A DNA stretch of 62,258 nt from Ignavibacteriota bacterium (lineage in GTDB: Bacteria; Bacteroidota; Ignavibacteria; UBA10030; UBA6906): positions 1 to 62,258 of the forward strand of contig PMJR01000066.1 of assembly GCA_003158475.1 (NCBI GenBank), in the 5' to 3' direction. Position numbers and translations under genes: made by a program. The notes under the pieces were generated by a model. It ran no database searches and was not told the origin of the DNA. It saw only the letters and a program-made list of their open reading frames with translations. Positions 32,720-43,019 of this stretch are shown here, in pieces; within the stretch, counting starts at the first letter, position 1, and every line of letters begins with the position of its first letter.

Positions 32720-32748
32720 TTTAGTTTCTCGCGAAAAATCCTTATATT
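32720..32748 (+). promoter_or_regulatory. Candidate promoter of the heme operon
   Basis: TTTAGT (32720-32725), 17-nt spacer, TATATT (32743-32748); predicted leader of ~28 nt to ATG 32783. The divergent CPXCG-sigma transcript must start within the same 106 nt. Confidence 0.5.
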
Positions 32749-32782
32749 TTACTCTCCATATCCGAACGAAAGCTTCCGACCG

Positions 32783-33613
32783 ATGAATCTTCGCCCGGCA
32801 GTCCTCCTCCTGCTCGTACTGGTCCCCGTCTTGTACGCGGGGCTCACCACCGTGTACGGGCTTTTGTTTTTCGGTGATTTCCCCCGCCTGGCCCGCATCA
32901 AGACTCCGGCCCTGCTCGTCACGGTGACATTCCATTGCGTCTATCTGATCGTCAGGACAATCGCGTTTGATCATCCCCCCATCACCTCGGTGTTCGAGAT
33001 CATGACCGTGCTGGCGGCGTCGATTGCGATCGGGTACACCTATATCGAGCTCCGGACCAGGGAGAGCGCCACCGGCTTTTTCATACTCTCTCTCGCATTG
33101 GCGTTCCAGACCGCCTCGTCGCTGTTCATCAGGGACCGGTTCGACATCCCGGTGTATCTCCACAGCATTATCCTGGGGTTTCACGTCTCCGCCGCCCTGC
33201 TCGGGTACACGGCGATCTCCCTCTCGGCCGCCTACGGGTTCCTCTACCTCATGCTCTATCACGAAATCAAATCATCCCGGTTCGGGCTGATCTATAACCG
33301 GCTCCCCAATCTCGAGATGCTCGAAACGATGAGCCACAGGGCGGAGGTGTTCGGATTCGTGGCCCTGGGCGTTGCCATCATCATAGGGGTGATCTGGCTC
33401 CCGCGCGTGTTTCACGATTTCTCGTACTGGGATCCCAAGCTCGTCGGGACACTGGTGATCTGGTGTCTCTACGCGCTTGCCCTCGGGGCGAAGAGGCGGC
33501 TGGGCTGGCAGGGGAGGAAGACGATGATCATCACGCTGGTGGCATTCTGTTTCGTGTTCCTCTCCATGACCGTGATAAATCTCTCCCTGAGCGGCTTCCA
33601 CAGCTTCCACTGA
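32783..33613 (+). CDS. hemX: HemX/CcsA-like cytochrome c assembly-type membrane protein
   Basis: The 276-residue protein has eight hydrophobic segments and CcsA/HemX-family features: FHCVYLIVRTIAFDHPPITSVFEIMTVLAASIAIGYTYIELR, ILGFHVSAALLGYTAISLSAAYGFLYLMLY and the remnant WDPKLVGTLVIWCLYAL of the heme-handling WDPK-xx-xxL-xxW motif. In Bacillus hemX precedes or follows hemA and modulates glutamyl-tRNA reductase level; CcsA relatives handle heme for cytochrome c. Here it is the first gene, 2 nt before hemA, so the HemX role is favoured. The 384-residue frame starting at 32459 overlaps the divergent genes and is rejected. Confidence 0.8.
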   Translation: MNLRPAVLLLLVLVPVLYAGLTTVYGLLFFGDFPRLARIKTPALLVTVTFHCVYLIVRTIAFDHPPITSVFEIMTVLAASIAIGYTYIELRTRESATGFFILSLALAFQTASSLFIRDRFDIPVYLHSIILGFHVSAALLGYTAISLSAAYGFLYLMLYHEIKSSRFGLIYNRLPNLEMLETMSHRAEVFGFVALGVAIIIGVIWLPRVFHDFSYWDPKLVGTLVIWCLYALALGAKRRLGWQGRKTMIITLVAFCFVFLSMTVINLSLSGFHSFH

Positions 33614-33615
33614 GA

Positions 33616-34908
33616 ATGAACCTTCACTCCATCGGGATCAGCCACCACACCGCGACACTCGACGTCCGCGAAAGGATGTGGCTTTCGGACGATGAAATCA
33701 AAGCCACCCTTCCCCGGCTGAAGGAGCAGCAGCACTTTGCCGAGTGCGTGCTGGTCTCCACATGCAACAGGACCGAGCTGTACGGTGTCGCCGCGGGTGA
33801 GAAGGTGGATGAGGCCGCGCTGAAACGGTTCCTCATCGATGCGAAAAGTGCCGCCCCTTCCGTCAGCGAGGAACATTTTGTTTCCGCGCATGCCGGCGGC
33901 GCGATCACCCACCTCTTCAGGGTGGCCGCCGGGGTCGAATCGATGGTCATCGGCGACGTCCAGATCCTCGGCCAGATCAAGGACGGGTTCAATCTGGCGA
34001 AGGAAAGCGGGACCATGGGGCCGGTGATGAACCGGCTCATGCAGGCGACGCTCCACGTCGGCAAGCGGGTGCGGACCGAGACATCGATCTGCGAGGGGGC
34101 GGTGTCCGTCAGCTACGCCGCCGTGGAACTGGCGAGCAAAATCTTTGCAGACCTGGCGAAGAAGTCCGTCCTGCTTATCGGCGCCGGCGAGACCGGCGAA
34201 CTGACGCTCCGACACCTCGTGGGGAAGGGGATCGGCCAGGTGAGGGTTGCAAACCGGACGCGCGAAAGGGCGGAGGCGCTCGTGGCGGCGATGGGAGGGA
34301 CGGTGATCGACTACGAAGAGATCGTCGATGCGCTCCGTTCCGTGGACATCGTCGTCACGTCCGTCACGAGCCCGTCCTACATCGTGCAGCCCGACGAGGT
34401 CCAGAAGGTCATGAAACAGCGGTCCAACAACCCCCTCTTCATCATCGACATCGGCCTCCCGAGGAATGTCAACCCGGCGGCGGGGAAAATAGAGAACGTC
34501 TTCCTGTACGATATCGACGCGCTGAGCACGATCGTGGACCGGAACCTCGACAGACGCAGGGGGGAGATGCCGAAAGTGACAAGGATCATCAGGGAGGAGC
34601 TGATCTCCTTCCTCCGCTGGCAGAACTCGCTCGAGGTGGGCCCGACGATTCAGGAATTCCGGGAGTCCCTCGAAGCGATCCGCTCGCAGGAGGTTATGAC
34701 GAACGTCAACCGCTTCAAGCCTGAGGACAGGGAGTTGCTCGAGCTTGTGACACGGAGGATAGTGAACAAGATCCTTCATGGACCGACAACCGTGCTGAAG
34801 CAGGGGGCGGAAACGGGAGCCCACACCGAGGATGCCGTGAACCGCGTGAAAGCCCTCCGTGAGCTCTTCGGTATCTCCCGGAACGGCGGGGCGGGCCATG
34901 AAGAGTAA
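33616..34908 (+). CDS. hemA: Glutamyl-tRNA reductase
   Basis: The 430-residue enzyme reduces glutamyl-tRNA(Glu) to glutamate-1-semialdehyde with NADPH, the first committed step of C5 tetrapyrrole synthesis. Visible motifs: GISHHTATLDVRE at the start, the catalytic cysteine C50 in LVSTCNRTELY, GVESMVIGDVQILGQIK, the NADPH-binding LIGAGETGELTLRHL, IDIGLPRNVNP and the dimerisation helices at the end. The start ATG 33616 is 2 nt after hemX and its end overlaps hemC by 11 nt. Everything expected for function is present. Confidence 0.97.
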   Translation: MNLHSIGISHHTATLDVRERMWLSDDEIKATLPRLKEQQHFAECVLVSTCNRTELYGVAAGEKVDEAALKRFLIDAKSAAPSVSEEHFVSAHAGGAITHLFRVAAGVESMVIGDVQILGQIKDGFNLAKESGTMGPVMNRLMQATLHVGKRVRTETSICEGAVSVSYAAVELASKIFADLAKKSVLLIGAGETGELTLRHLVGKGIGQVRVANRTRERAEALVAAMGGTVIDYEEIVDALRSVDIVVTSVTSPSYIVQPDEVQKVMKQRSNNPLFIIDIGLPRNVNPAAGKIENVFLYDIDALSTIVDRNLDRRRGEMPKVTRIIREELISFLRWQNSLEVGPTIQEFRESLEAIRSQEVMTNVNRFKPEDRELLELVTRRIVNKILHGPTTVLKQGAETGAHTEDAVNRVKALRELFGISRNGGAGHEE

Positions 34909-35860
34909 GACGCTGAAGATCGGCAGCCGGGGGAGCGATCTCGCACTCTGGCAGGCGCGATGGGTGGAATCGGCAATCAGGAAGATCGCTCCGGCCTGCG
35001 ACATTTCCATCGTTGTCATCAGGACCACGGGGGACAGGATACTCGACTCACCACTCTCAACGCTGGGGGACAGGGGGCTCTTTACGCGAGAGATCGAGGA
35101 AGCCCTCCTGGGGAAACGCATCGATTGTGCGGTTCACAGCCTGAAGGACCTTCCGACGGAACTCCCTCCCGGGCTCACGCTCGGCGCCACCTGCCGGCGC
35201 GAGGACGTCCGGGATGCCTTCATCCCGCACCCCGTCAACCCGGTCCGGACGCTCCTCGACCAGAAACAGGGGGCGGGCATCGCGACCGGCAGTCTCCGGA
35301 GGAGGAGCCAGATCCTCGCGAAGCGGCCCGACATCCGGATCGTCGATATACGCGGCAACCTGAACACCCGCATGCAGAAGCTCAGGGATTCGGAGTGGGC
35401 AGGCATGATACTGGCGTGCGCAGGCGTCACGAGGCTGGGATGGGAGGAAAGCATCGGCGAGATCATCCCCGTCGACGTCATTCTCCCGGCGGTGGGACAG
35501 GGAGCAATAGGCGTGGAAATCCGGGCCCGGGACACCGGGACCGCCGCGATGATCGCAGCCCTGGACGATCCGCCCACCGCCCGCGCCGTCGAGGCCGAGC
35601 GTGCATTGCTCCGCACTCTGGAGGGAGGGTGCCAGGTCCCGATCGGCGCCTATGCGCGGATCGAGAAGACGGGTGAACGGGAGGTGCTGCATATTGATGC
35701 GGTGGTGGCCTCCCTCGACGGCAGGACGGTGGTCCGCGGCAGGACACACGGCCACCCCTCCGGAGCCGGAGAGATCGGCAGGGCTCTTGCAGAAACTCTC
35801 CTTGACGGGGGGGCGGACAGGATCCTGCGTGATATCCGCGCCGGCGGCCCTCCCCCATGA
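34898..35860 (+). CDS. hemC: Hydroxymethylbilane synthase (porphobilinogen deaminase)
   Basis: The 320-residue enzyme polymerises four porphobilinogen units. It shows GSRGSDLALWQA at the start, VHSLKDLP with the catalytic Asp region, GSLRRRSQI and RGNLNTRMQKL in the substrate site, LPAVGQGAIGVE, and the dipyrromethane-bearing cysteine C245 in LEGGCQVPIGAY. ATG 34898 is the only start compatible with the family N-terminus and overlaps the hemA stop by 11 nt; its own stop overlaps hemD by 4 nt, indicating tight coupling. Confidence 0.97.
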   Translation: MKSKTLKIGSRGSDLALWQARWVESAIRKIAPACDISIVVIRTTGDRILDSPLSTLGDRGLFTREIEEALLGKRIDCAVHSLKDLPTELPPGLTLGATCRREDVRDAFIPHPVNPVRTLLDQKQGAGIATGSLRRRSQILAKRPDIRIVDIRGNLNTRMQKLRDSEWAGMILACAGVTRLGWEESIGEIIPVDVILPAVGQGAIGVEIRARDTGTAAMIAALDDPPTARAVEAERALLRTLEGGCQVPIGAYARIEKTGEREVLHIDAVVASLDGRTVVRGRTHGHPSGAGEIGRALAETLLDGGADRILRDIRAGGPPP

Positions 35861-36627
35861 CGATGCGCAACCGGATGATCCTCATCACGCGGCGGCAGGG
35901 GCAGGCGGGAGAGATGATCCGGGAAATTGAACTTCGGGGTGGGACTGCCGTGGTGGTGCCGATGATCGGCACCGGCCCTCCCCGCTCATGGACAGAGTGT
36001 GACGCGGCGATCGGCCGTCTCGGGACATATGACGCGCTCATCTTCACCAGCGTGAACGCCGTGGAGAGCTTCGTCGGAAGGACACGTGTGCTCGGAGTCC
36101 CCGCCTCGTCGCTCGCCGAGGCGCGGTCGGTGGCGGTGGGCGAGGCCACCGCTTCTGCACTGACAGGGAGCGGTCTCACCGTCCTCCTCGTCCCCGAGAA
36201 ATTCGCCGGGTCATCGCTCGCCTCGGCGCTGGGAGATTCACTGTCGGGAAAGCGGGTTCTTCTCCCGCGGGGGAACATCGCGCGCGATACGGTGCCGGAT
36301 GCCCTTCGCGAGGGGGGAGCGATCGTCGAGACCGTGACCGTCTATGTGACATCCGGACCGGAGGTGACCGACCGGCGGGGCTTCGTCCACCGTGTGCTCT
36401 CAGGGGAGTTCGATGTCCTGACGTTCGCCAGTCCTTCGGCGGCGGTGAACTTCGGGACGCTCTTCCGTGCAGAAGAGTTGCGTGCCGTCCCCGATCATGC
36501 CAGGATTGCCGTGATCGGTCCCTCGACGGCGGACGCCGTGAGGGTGCTCGGGCTCGAGGCAGATATCGTTGCCCGCGAATCGACCGCCCGGGGATTGGTC
36601 CTCAGTATTGACGAATACTACCACTGA
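35857..36627 (+). CDS. hemD: Uroporphyrinogen-III synthase
   Basis: The 256-residue protein converts hydroxymethylbilane to uroporphyrinogen III. The family is poorly conserved, but the two-lobed pattern is clear: MILITRRQGQAGEMIREIELRGG, YDALIFTSVNAVESFV, VGEATASALTGSGL, KRVLLPRGNIARDTVPDALREGGAIVETVTVY, DVLTFASPSAAVNF and VIGPSTADAVRVLGLEADIVARESTARGLV. Its place between hemC (ATGA overlap) and hemE (6-nt gap) confirms the call. Confidence 0.92.
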   Translation: MTMRNRMILITRRQGQAGEMIREIELRGGTAVVVPMIGTGPPRSWTECDAAIGRLGTYDALIFTSVNAVESFVGRTRVLGVPASSLAEARSVAVGEATASALTGSGLTVLLVPEKFAGSSLASALGDSLSGKRVLLPRGNIARDTVPDALREGGAIVETVTVYVTSGPEVTDRRGFVHRVLSGEFDVLTFASPSAAVNFGTLFRAEELRAVPDHARIAVIGPSTADAVRVLGLEADIVARESTARGLVLSIDEYYH

Positions 36628-36633
36628 AAGCGT

Positions 36634-37674
36634 ATGACCAATGATCTCTTCCTGCGCGCCTGCAGGAGGCAGCCCGTCGACCGGACCCCCGTCTGGATAA
36701 TGCGCCAGGCCGGCCGCTACCTTCCCGAATACCGCGCTCTCCGTGCACGGCACGACTTCCTTACGATGTGCAAAACCCCGGAGATCGCCTCGGAGGTCAC
36801 AATCCAGCCCGTCGAGATCATCGGTGTGGACGCGGCGATACTCTTTTCCGACATACTCGTCGTCCCCGAGGCGATGGGGATGCACCTGACCATGGTGGAG
36901 GCGGAGGGACCCCGGTTCTCCACGCCCCTCCGGTCGGCGGACGACCTGAGAGGACTGAAGCCTGTCGATCCGGAGCGGCAACTCCGGTTCGTCATGGATG
37001 CGATTGCGATGACCCGCCGGGGACTCAACGGGCGCGTCCCCCTGATCGGGTTCTCGGGCTCCCCCTGGACGCTTGCCTCCTACATGATCGAGGGGGGTGG
37101 GTCGAAGGACTTCCGGAACATCAAGAAAATGATGATCGATGAGCCCGCACTTCTCAAACAGATCATCGATCTCCTCACGGTGACCGTCCGGAGGTATTGC
37201 GAGGCCCAGGTTGCGTCCGGTGCGCAGGCGATTCAGATATTCGACACCTGGGGGGGAATACTCGACCCCGATCACTACAGGAAGTTCTCCCTCGATCCGA
37301 TGTTCGAAATTGTTTCAAAGATGCAGAGGGGAGATGCTCCCGTGATCGTGTTTTCAAGGGGGGCCGCGCATGCGCTCAAAGACCTCGCGGCGATAGGGGC
37401 GGACGTTGTCGGACTCGACTGGACCGTGGATATCGCCTCCGCGAGGAGCCTGATCGGAGAAGGCGTAGCCCTGCAGGGAAATCTCGATCCGGCATTCCTG
37501 TATGCCTCTCCGGAGAACATACGGAAGGAAGTCCGGTCGGTCTTGCGGGGATTCGGCCCGGGTCCGGGCCACATATTCAACCTGGGACACGGCATACTCC
37601 CCGGCATTCCGGTAGACCATGCCATCGCGATGGTCCGATCGGTGCACGAGGAGAGCCCCGCGTTTCATCTCTAG
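36634..37674 (+). CDS. hemE: Uroporphyrinogen decarboxylase
   Basis: The 346-residue enzyme removes four acetate carboxyls from uroporphyrinogen III to give coproporphyrinogen III. Signatures: the N-terminal active-site loop VWIMRQAGRYLPEYRALR, FSDILVVPEAMGM, GFSGSPWTLASYMIEGGGS, IQIFDTWGGILDP, VIVFSRGAAHAL, GLDWTVD, LQGNLDPAFLYA and IFNLGHGILPGIPVDH. The length is standard. It is followed by a sensor kinase rather than directly by hemH, which is unusual. Confidence 0.97.
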   Translation: MTNDLFLRACRRQPVDRTPVWIMRQAGRYLPEYRALRARHDFLTMCKTPEIASEVTIQPVEIIGVDAAILFSDILVVPEAMGMHLTMVEAEGPRFSTPLRSADDLRGLKPVDPERQLRFVMDAIAMTRRGLNGRVPLIGFSGSPWTLASYMIEGGGSKDFRNIKKMMIDEPALLKQIIDLLTVTVRRYCEAQVASGAQAIQIFDTWGGILDPDHYRKFSLDPMFEIVSKMQRGDAPVIVFSRGAAHALKDLAAIGADVVGLDWTVDIASARSLIGEGVALQGNLDPAFLYASPENIRKEVRSVLRGFGPGPGHIFNLGHGILPGIPVDHAIAMVRSVHEESPAFHL

Positions 37675-37731
37675 GTGCGTTGTGCAGGGCGTGCTGAAAG
37701 TTCATCAGAAGCTCGATCCGAAGGAATGACA

Positions 37732-40566
37732 ATGACGCTACGGGGCACCCGGCCCGGAAGGAAAGCCGATCGCCGGAACGATCTCTTCACCGCGGAAATC
37801 CAGCTCCGGACTCTCGCCGCCCTCGGCGCACTGCGGAGCGACGGTGTCCCGCTTTCCCGTCTCCTCCGGCAACTTGCCGGAGTTCTGCGAAGGGAGACCG
37901 GATCCGGGTTCGTGTACATCCGGGCATCCGGCGCGCCGGGAAGAACCCCCGCGCTTTCGGCGGTCGCAGTGACTTCGCCCGGCCGCGCAGGCCTTCCCCC
38001 GGGCGAGCCGTTCCTCCTCTCCGGTGTCCGCCCGGGAAAAGTGCTCGTCGTATCCCCCGGGGTCCGGGGGAAGGTTGCGCGTCAGGTGCGGACGCTTGGC
38101 CTCATGAACCTGGTCGTCCTCCCTCTCCGCGTGGGGCGCCGCCTCCGGGGCGTGCTCGCCCTGGGGTCGCGGGAGAAATCTGTCGGGGGAGCGGCGGACC
38201 TCCGTTTCCTGCAGCATTGCGCACTCCAGGTTGCCGCGCTTCTGGCACAACGGGAAGAGCGCGAATTTATGAGGGATGCGGACGAGAAGTACCGTTCGCT
38301 TCGACTGGGGATGCCGGACACCCTCATCTTGCTGGATCCTCTTGACGGGAAGATCATCGATGCAAACCCGCAGGCCACCCGATTGACGGGATTCTCGCGC
38401 GGCCAGCTTACGGGGAAGACAGTCTTCAGCCTCCATACCCCTGCGGTGGCGGAAAAGCACCGCGCCGAGCTCAAACGGCTCCGGCGCGCCTTCACGCAGT
38501 ACGGCCCGATCGAGTTCCTGCGGCAGACGGGGAAGCCGGTTTCCGCCGAGATCAATGCCCGCCTCCTCGCGCTCGGGGGGAAGGCAATGATACTCTGCAT
38601 CGTGCGCGACATCAGCGAGCAGAAGAGGACGGAGGTGAAGCTCGCGGCGTCCGAGGAGCTCCTCCGCATCATCGTCGAAGGGACTCTGGACATGTTCTTT
38701 TATGTCCACGACACCGGCGGCGTCTTCACGTATCTCTCCCCCTCCGTGGGGAAGATCACGGGCTTTCCTCCCGAACACTGGGACTCCCGGTACAAGGATT
38801 TCCTGACGCCGAACCCGATCAACGACAGCGTCAGGGGATATGCGGACCGGGCGCTGAAGGAGGGGATCCCCGCACCCACATACACCTGCGAGGTGCGGCA
38901 CGCCGACGGGAGGCCCCTCCTCCTGGAGATCAACGAGAAACCGATTTTCAAGGAAGGGACGGTGATCGGCATCCAGGGGGTGGCGCGGGATATCACCGAA
39001 AGGAAACGGCTCGAAGAGGCGATACTCGAATCACGCGACAACCTGAACAGGATCCTCGACCAGACCCCGCTGGCAGTCACGGTGCTTGACGCGAGCGGCA
39101 ACCTCATCGATGTCAACGAAGCCTGGCTGCGCCTCTTCGGGGCCGCCGGGAGGGAGCTTGTCGTCGGGAAGTTGAATGTCTTCCATTCGCAGTTCATCAG
39201 GGGGACGGGTCTCGCGGACGGGTTCGCCGCGGTGTACAGGGGGGAGATCGTCGATGTCCCCGCGACCACCGTGGATCCCCGGAGCGCAGGGTCCGAGCTG
39301 CCCCTGAACGGCGTCGAACGGACCGTGCACGTGCGTATGTTCCCTGTGTTCGAGCGGAACGGGAAGCTCGTGAACGTTGTTGCGATGATGGAGGATGTGA
39401 CCGAGAGGCGCCGCCTCGAGGAACAACTCATTCAATCCCAGAAGATGGAGAGCATCGGGCTCCTCGCCGGAGGGATCGCCCACGACTTCAACAACATCCT
39501 GGGGGGGATCCTGGGATACGCGTCGTTCGTGAAGACGCAGGTGCCGAAGGAAGACAGGATCTATCCCCACCTGGAGACCATCGAGCGTTCCGCGCTGAGG
39601 GCGGCGGAGCTGACCTCGCAGCTCCTCGGGTTCGCCCGCGGAGGGAAGTACGTCGTCGGACCGCTCATCATCAATGATCTCGTCCGGGAGACTGCGGACC
39701 TCCTGAGGGGGACGATCGAGACGAACATCGCGATGACGACCGGTCTCGATGCTTCATCTCCCGTGATCGAGGCCGATGCCTCGCAGATGCAACAGGTATT
39801 GATGAATCTCTGTGTCAACGCAAGGGATGCGATGCCCGGCGGCGGGGAGCTGACGATAACGACGACGCGCCTCGACGCACCGGATGCTTTCCTCCGGTCG
39901 ATCCCGGAGGCAAGAGGAGGACGGTTCGTCCGCATTGAGATCGCCGATACCGGCATAGGGATCGAAAAGGCGATACGCGGAAAAATCTTCGATCCGTTCT
40001 TCACGACGAAGGAGAAGGGGAAGGGGACCGGGCTGGGACTGGCGACGGTCTACGGCATCGTGAAGAACCATAACGGGTTCATCAACGTCGAGAGCGAGAT
40101 CGGGTCGGGGACGACCTTTTCCGTCTATATCCCCGCCGTCGACAAGGTGGCTGCAAAGGTCCAGGAGGACGAGTCCCGCCCGCAGGGAGGCCAGGAGACG
40201 ATCCTCGTGGTGGACGACGAAGAGATGATACGGATGCTCGTGCGGGACATACTCGAGGAAATCGGTTACAACGTCCTCTCCGCAGCAGATGGCATCGAGG
40301 CGGTCGAGCTTTACAAGGAAAAGGACGGGGAGATAGATCTTGTGATACTCGACATGACGATGCCCGGGATGGGAGGGAGGGAGACGTTTGAGAAGCTTAA
40401 AGAGATGAATCCGAGCGTGCGCGCCATCCTCTCCACGGGCTATGCCGCGGACGAACGGGCGCGCCAGATGCTGGCCATGGGGGTGAAGGCATTCGTCCAG
40501 AAACCCTACCGGATTGACGACCTTGCCTCTGCCGTGCGCAAGACACTCGATTCCCCCGGAACCTAA
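37732..40566 (+). CDS. Hybrid histidine kinase: GAF, three PAS, HisKA/HATPase and receiver
   Basis: The 944-residue cytoplasmic protein (no membrane helices) has a GAF-like domain at ~25-190, PAS domains at ~200-310, ~320-445 and ~450-565, a HisKA helix with phospho-acceptor H584 ([18 protein letters not shown]), an ATPase domain with [21 protein letters not shown] and [14 protein letters not shown], and a C-terminal receiver with D874 ([13 protein letters not shown]). ATG 37732 has AAGGA 6 nt upstream; the frame from GTG 37675 is less likely. No DNA-binding output is present, so a partner must carry the signal. It lies inside the heme operon, 57 nt after hemE and 14 nt before hemH. Redox or heme sensing by a PAS/GAF is a guess. 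Confidence 0.93.
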   Translation: MTLRGTRPGRKADRRNDLFTAEIQLRTLAALGALRSDGVPLSRLLRQLAGVLRRETGSGFVYIRASGAPGRTPALSAVAVTSPGRAGLPPGEPFLLSGVRPGKVLVVSPGVRGKVARQVRTLGLMNLVVLPLRVGRRLRGVLALGSREKSVGGAADLRFLQHCALQVAALLAQREEREFMRDADEKYRSLRLGMPDTLILLDPLDGKIIDANPQATRLTGFSRGQLTGKTVFSLHTPAVAEKHRAELKRLRRAFTQYGPIEFLRQTGKPVSAEINARLLALGGKAMILCIVRDISEQKRTEVKLAASEELLRIIVEGTLDMFFYVHDTGGVFTYLSPSVGKITGFPPEHWDSRYKDFLTPNPINDSVRGYADRALKEGIPAPTYTCEVRHADGRPLLLEINEKPIFKEGTVIGIQGVARDITERKRLEEAILESRDNLNRILDQTPLAVTVLDASGNLIDVNEAWLRLFGAAGRELVVGKLNVFHSQFIRGTGLADGFAAVYRGEIVDVPATTVDPRSAGSELPLNGVERTVHVRMFPVFERNGKLVNVVAMMEDVTERRRLEEQLIQSQKMESIGLLAGGIAHDFNNILGGILGYASFVKTQVPKEDRIYPHLETIERSALRAAELTSQLLGFARGGKYVVGPLIINDLVRETADLLRGTIETNIAMTTGLDASSPVIEADASQMQQVLMNLCVNARDAMPGGGELTITTTRLDAPDAFLRSIPEARGGRFVRIEIADTGIGIEKAIRGKIFDPFFTTKEKGKGTGLGLATVYGIVKNHNGFINVESEIGSGTTFSVYIPAVDKVAAKVQEDESRPQGGQETILVVDDEEMIRMLVRDILEEIGYNVLSAADGIEAVELYKEKDGEIDLVILDMTMPGMGGRETFEKLKEMNPSVRAILSTGYAADERARQMLAMGVKAFVQKPYRIDDLASAVRKTLDSPGT

Positions 40567-40580
40567 AGGAGGGGCGAGGC

Positions 40581-41564
40581 ATGGGAACAGAAAAACCGGT
40601 GGGAGTCGTGCTCCTGCAGCTCGGGGGCCCCGATTCGCTCTCGACGGTCGAGCCGTTTCTCTACAACCTGTTTTGCGACCCCGATATCATCGACCTCCCG
40701 CTGGCCTTTCTCTTCCGGCGCGCGCTGGCGAGGATCATTGCCAGGCGCCGCGCCCCGCGCGTCCGGCAGTTCTACGCACGGATTGGCGGCAGGTCTCCGA
40801 TTCTCAAGCTGACACTCCGGCAGGCTTCGGCTCTGGAACGGGCGCTGCGCCCCGCCCTCGACGCGCGGGTGGTGATCGCCATGCGCTACTGGCACCCGAT
40901 GACCGACGCGGCGATCGATTCGCTGGTCGCCGCCGGCGTCGAGAAGGTGGTACTCCTCCCGCTCTATCCGCAGTATTCGAGGACCACGACGGGTTCCAGC
41001 GTCCGGGAATGGGAGAGGGCGCTCCGGCGCAGGGGGCTCCGCCATTTCCTCGTCCGCACCGTCACGGAGTACTGCGAGCACCCGCTCTATGTCGCCGCTC
41101 TGGTGAGGAACATCGGCATCGCGCTGAGACGTGTTCCACCCGCCGACCGGACGGCCGTCCATCTGGTTTTCAGCGCTCACGGGACCCCGGTCAGCCTGGT
41201 GCGGAGGGGGGACCCGTACCAGGCACAGATCGTGAAGACCTATAATGCCGTGGTGCGGGAAGGGAAATTCGACTTGCCCCATCATCTCTGCTACCAGAGC
41301 AAGGTGGGACCGCAGCGCTGGCTCGAGCCATCCCTGGATGCGACGATCGATCGGCTCGCGCGGGAGCACGTGTCGCACCTGATCGTCATCCCGGTCGCTT
41401 TCGTGTCGGATCACTCGGAAACACTCTGGGAAATCAATATCGAGACGCGACAGGAGGCGCAGCGTCTCGGCATAAGGTATTTTGACATGTCTCCGGCGCT
41501 TCACACGGCTCCCCAGTACATCGCGGCCCTCAGAGATCTGGTCATGCAGAAAGCGACGCCGTGA
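40581..41564 (+). CDS. hemH: Ferrochelatase
   Basis: The 327-residue enzyme inserts ferrous iron into the porphyrin. Motifs: VGVVLLQLGGPDSL at the start, YWHPMTDAAI, LLPLYPQYSRTTTGS, the catalytic H200 in VFSAHGTP, CYQSKVGPQRWLEPS and E280 in FVSDHSETLWEI. AAAGGAGG lies upstream of the ATG. Its stop overlaps the next gene (GTGA). Both protoporphyrin and coproporphyrin ferrochelatases share these motifs, so which substrate is used cannot be decided here. Confidence 0.95.
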   Translation: MGTEKPVGVVLLQLGGPDSLSTVEPFLYNLFCDPDIIDLPLAFLFRRALARIIARRRAPRVRQFYARIGGRSPILKLTLRQASALERALRPALDARVVIAMRYWHPMTDAAIDSLVAAGVEKVVLLPLYPQYSRTTTGSSVREWERALRRRGLRHFLVRTVTEYCEHPLYVAALVRNIGIALRRVPPADRTAVHLVFSAHGTPVSLVRRGDPYQAQIVKTYNAVVREGKFDLPHHLCYQSKVGPQRWLEPSLDATIDRLAREHVSHLIVIPVAFVSDHSETLWEINIETRQEAQRLGIRYFDMSPALHTAPQYIAALRDLVMQKATP

Positions 41565-43000
41565 CCGGACACAGGGACGTCGTCATCGTCGGTGCGGGTA
41601 TCTCCGGTCTCACGGTTGCATACTATCTCCGCCGCGCCGGAGTGAGCCTCACGGTCCTGGATCCCGGCGATGCGCCGGGAGGGACGATGCAGACGCTCAC
41701 GGACGGGGGCTGGATGGTGGAGACCGGGCCGAACAGCGCGCTGGAAACGACCCCCCTGTTCGGGGAAATGTTCGACGGACTCGGCATCACCGGGGAGCGG
41801 CTGTACGCCGAGCCTGCCGCCGACCGCCGGTACATACTCAGGGACGGCGTCCTCCACCCGCTCCCGATGTCGCCGGGGGCGTTCGTCAGGTCGTCTCTCT
41901 GGTCCGTGGCAGGGAAACTGCGTCTCATGAAAGAACCATTCGTGGGCCGGGCGACGGAAGAGGAGACGGTTGCGCAGTTTGTTCGCCGCCGTCTCGGGGA
42001 GGAGTTCCTGGACTACGCGATCAACCCGTTTGTCGCCGGCGTGTATGCGGGAGATCCCGCGGCGCTCAGTGTACGGGCGGCATTTCCGAAGCTTTACGCG
42101 CTCGAGGAACGGTACGGGGGACTCATCCGGGGGATGGTGCGGGGGGCAGGCGAGCGGAGGAAACGGGCCGAGAAGGCAAAAGACAGGGCGCGGATGTTTT
42201 CGTTCAGGGAGGGGATGCAGACGTTCCCGATGGCACTCGGACGATCGCTCGGGGATGAACTCCGTCTGAAGTGCACGGTGACCTCGGTGGAGCGGAAGAC
42301 CCGCCCCGCGGGGACGCCGGAGTTTCTCGTCCGTTACAGGCGGGAGGGGGACCCGGGCTCGCTTGGGGCTGCGGCGGTGGTGCTGGCGGTGCCGGCGTAC
42401 ATCGCGGGGAATTTCGTCCGCCCATTTTCGGAGTCTCTTGCCGCGGCGCTCGAAGGCATTTTCTATCCGCCGGTCGCGGAGGTTTTCCTCGGGTTTCCCG
42501 CCTCTGCCATGGGACGTCCGCTCGACGGTTTCGGGTACCTGATCCCGGCCCGGGAGGAAAGAAAGATACTCGGAACGATCTGGTCTTCCGCACTCTTTCC
42601 CGGCAGGGCCCCGGCGGGTCATGTCGCTCTGACGACATTCGTGGGGGGAGCGAGGCAGCCGTTGGTTGCGGGACTGGGAGACAATGCACTGACAGAGATT
42701 GTCGCCTCGGAGATCCGTTCCCTCATGGCCGTACACGGGGATCCGGTGTACGCGAAGATCATACGCTGGGAGAAGGCCATCCCCCAGTACAACCTCGGCC
42801 ATCTCGCGCTCGTGGAGGAGATCGGGGGTCTCGAACGGCGGGTCCCGGGGCTGTACCTCTGCGGGAACTACCGCGGGGGGATTGCAGTCGGAGACTGCCT
42901 CGCGAGCGGGGAGAGATTGGCCCGCCGTATTGCCGGCGAAATGCGAAATTCTCCTTTCGGGAGCCCCGCACGAACGGCGGGGGACGGGAGGGATCAATAA
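41561..43000 (+). CDS. hemY: HemY-type protoporphyrinogen/coproporphyrinogen oxidase
   Basis: The 479-residue flavoprotein starts at GTG 41561 overlapping the hemH stop. It has the FAD motif [77 protein letters not shown] and the C-terminal [28 protein letters not shown], all of the oxygen-dependent HemY/CgoX group. It aromatises the porphyrinogen ring by six electrons. In hemE-H-Y order as in Firmicutes/Actinobacteria it can be a coproporphyrinogen oxidase; the alternative is the classical protoporphyrinogen step. Confidence 0.92.
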   Translation: MTGHRDVVIVGAGISGLTVAYYLRRAGVSLTVLDPGDAPGGTMQTLTDGGWMVETGPNSALETTPLFGEMFDGLGITGERLYAEPAADRRYILRDGVLHPLPMSPGAFVRSSLWSVAGKLRLMKEPFVGRATEEETVAQFVRRRLGEEFLDYAINPFVAGVYAGDPAALSVRAAFPKLYALEERYGGLIRGMVRGAGERRKRAEKAKDRARMFSFREGMQTFPMALGRSLGDELRLKCTVTSVERKTRPAGTPEFLVRYRREGDPGSLGAAAVVLAVPAYIAGNFVRPFSESLAAALEGIFYPPVAEVFLGFPASAMGRPLDGFGYLIPAREERKILGTIWSSALFPGRAPAGHVALTTFVGGARQPLVAGLGDNALTEIVASEIRSLMAVHGDPVYAKIIRWEKAIPQYNLGHLALVEEIGGLERRVPGLYLCGNYRGGIAVGDCLASGERLARRIAGEMRNSPFGSPARTAGDGRDQ

Positions 43001-43019
43001 CAAGCATGAAGGTGCACAG

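Noticed and set aside
32459-32782. N-terminal extension of the HemX frame
   Set aside because: It runs antisense through the CPXCG gene and across the candidate promoter, and adds no family sequence.
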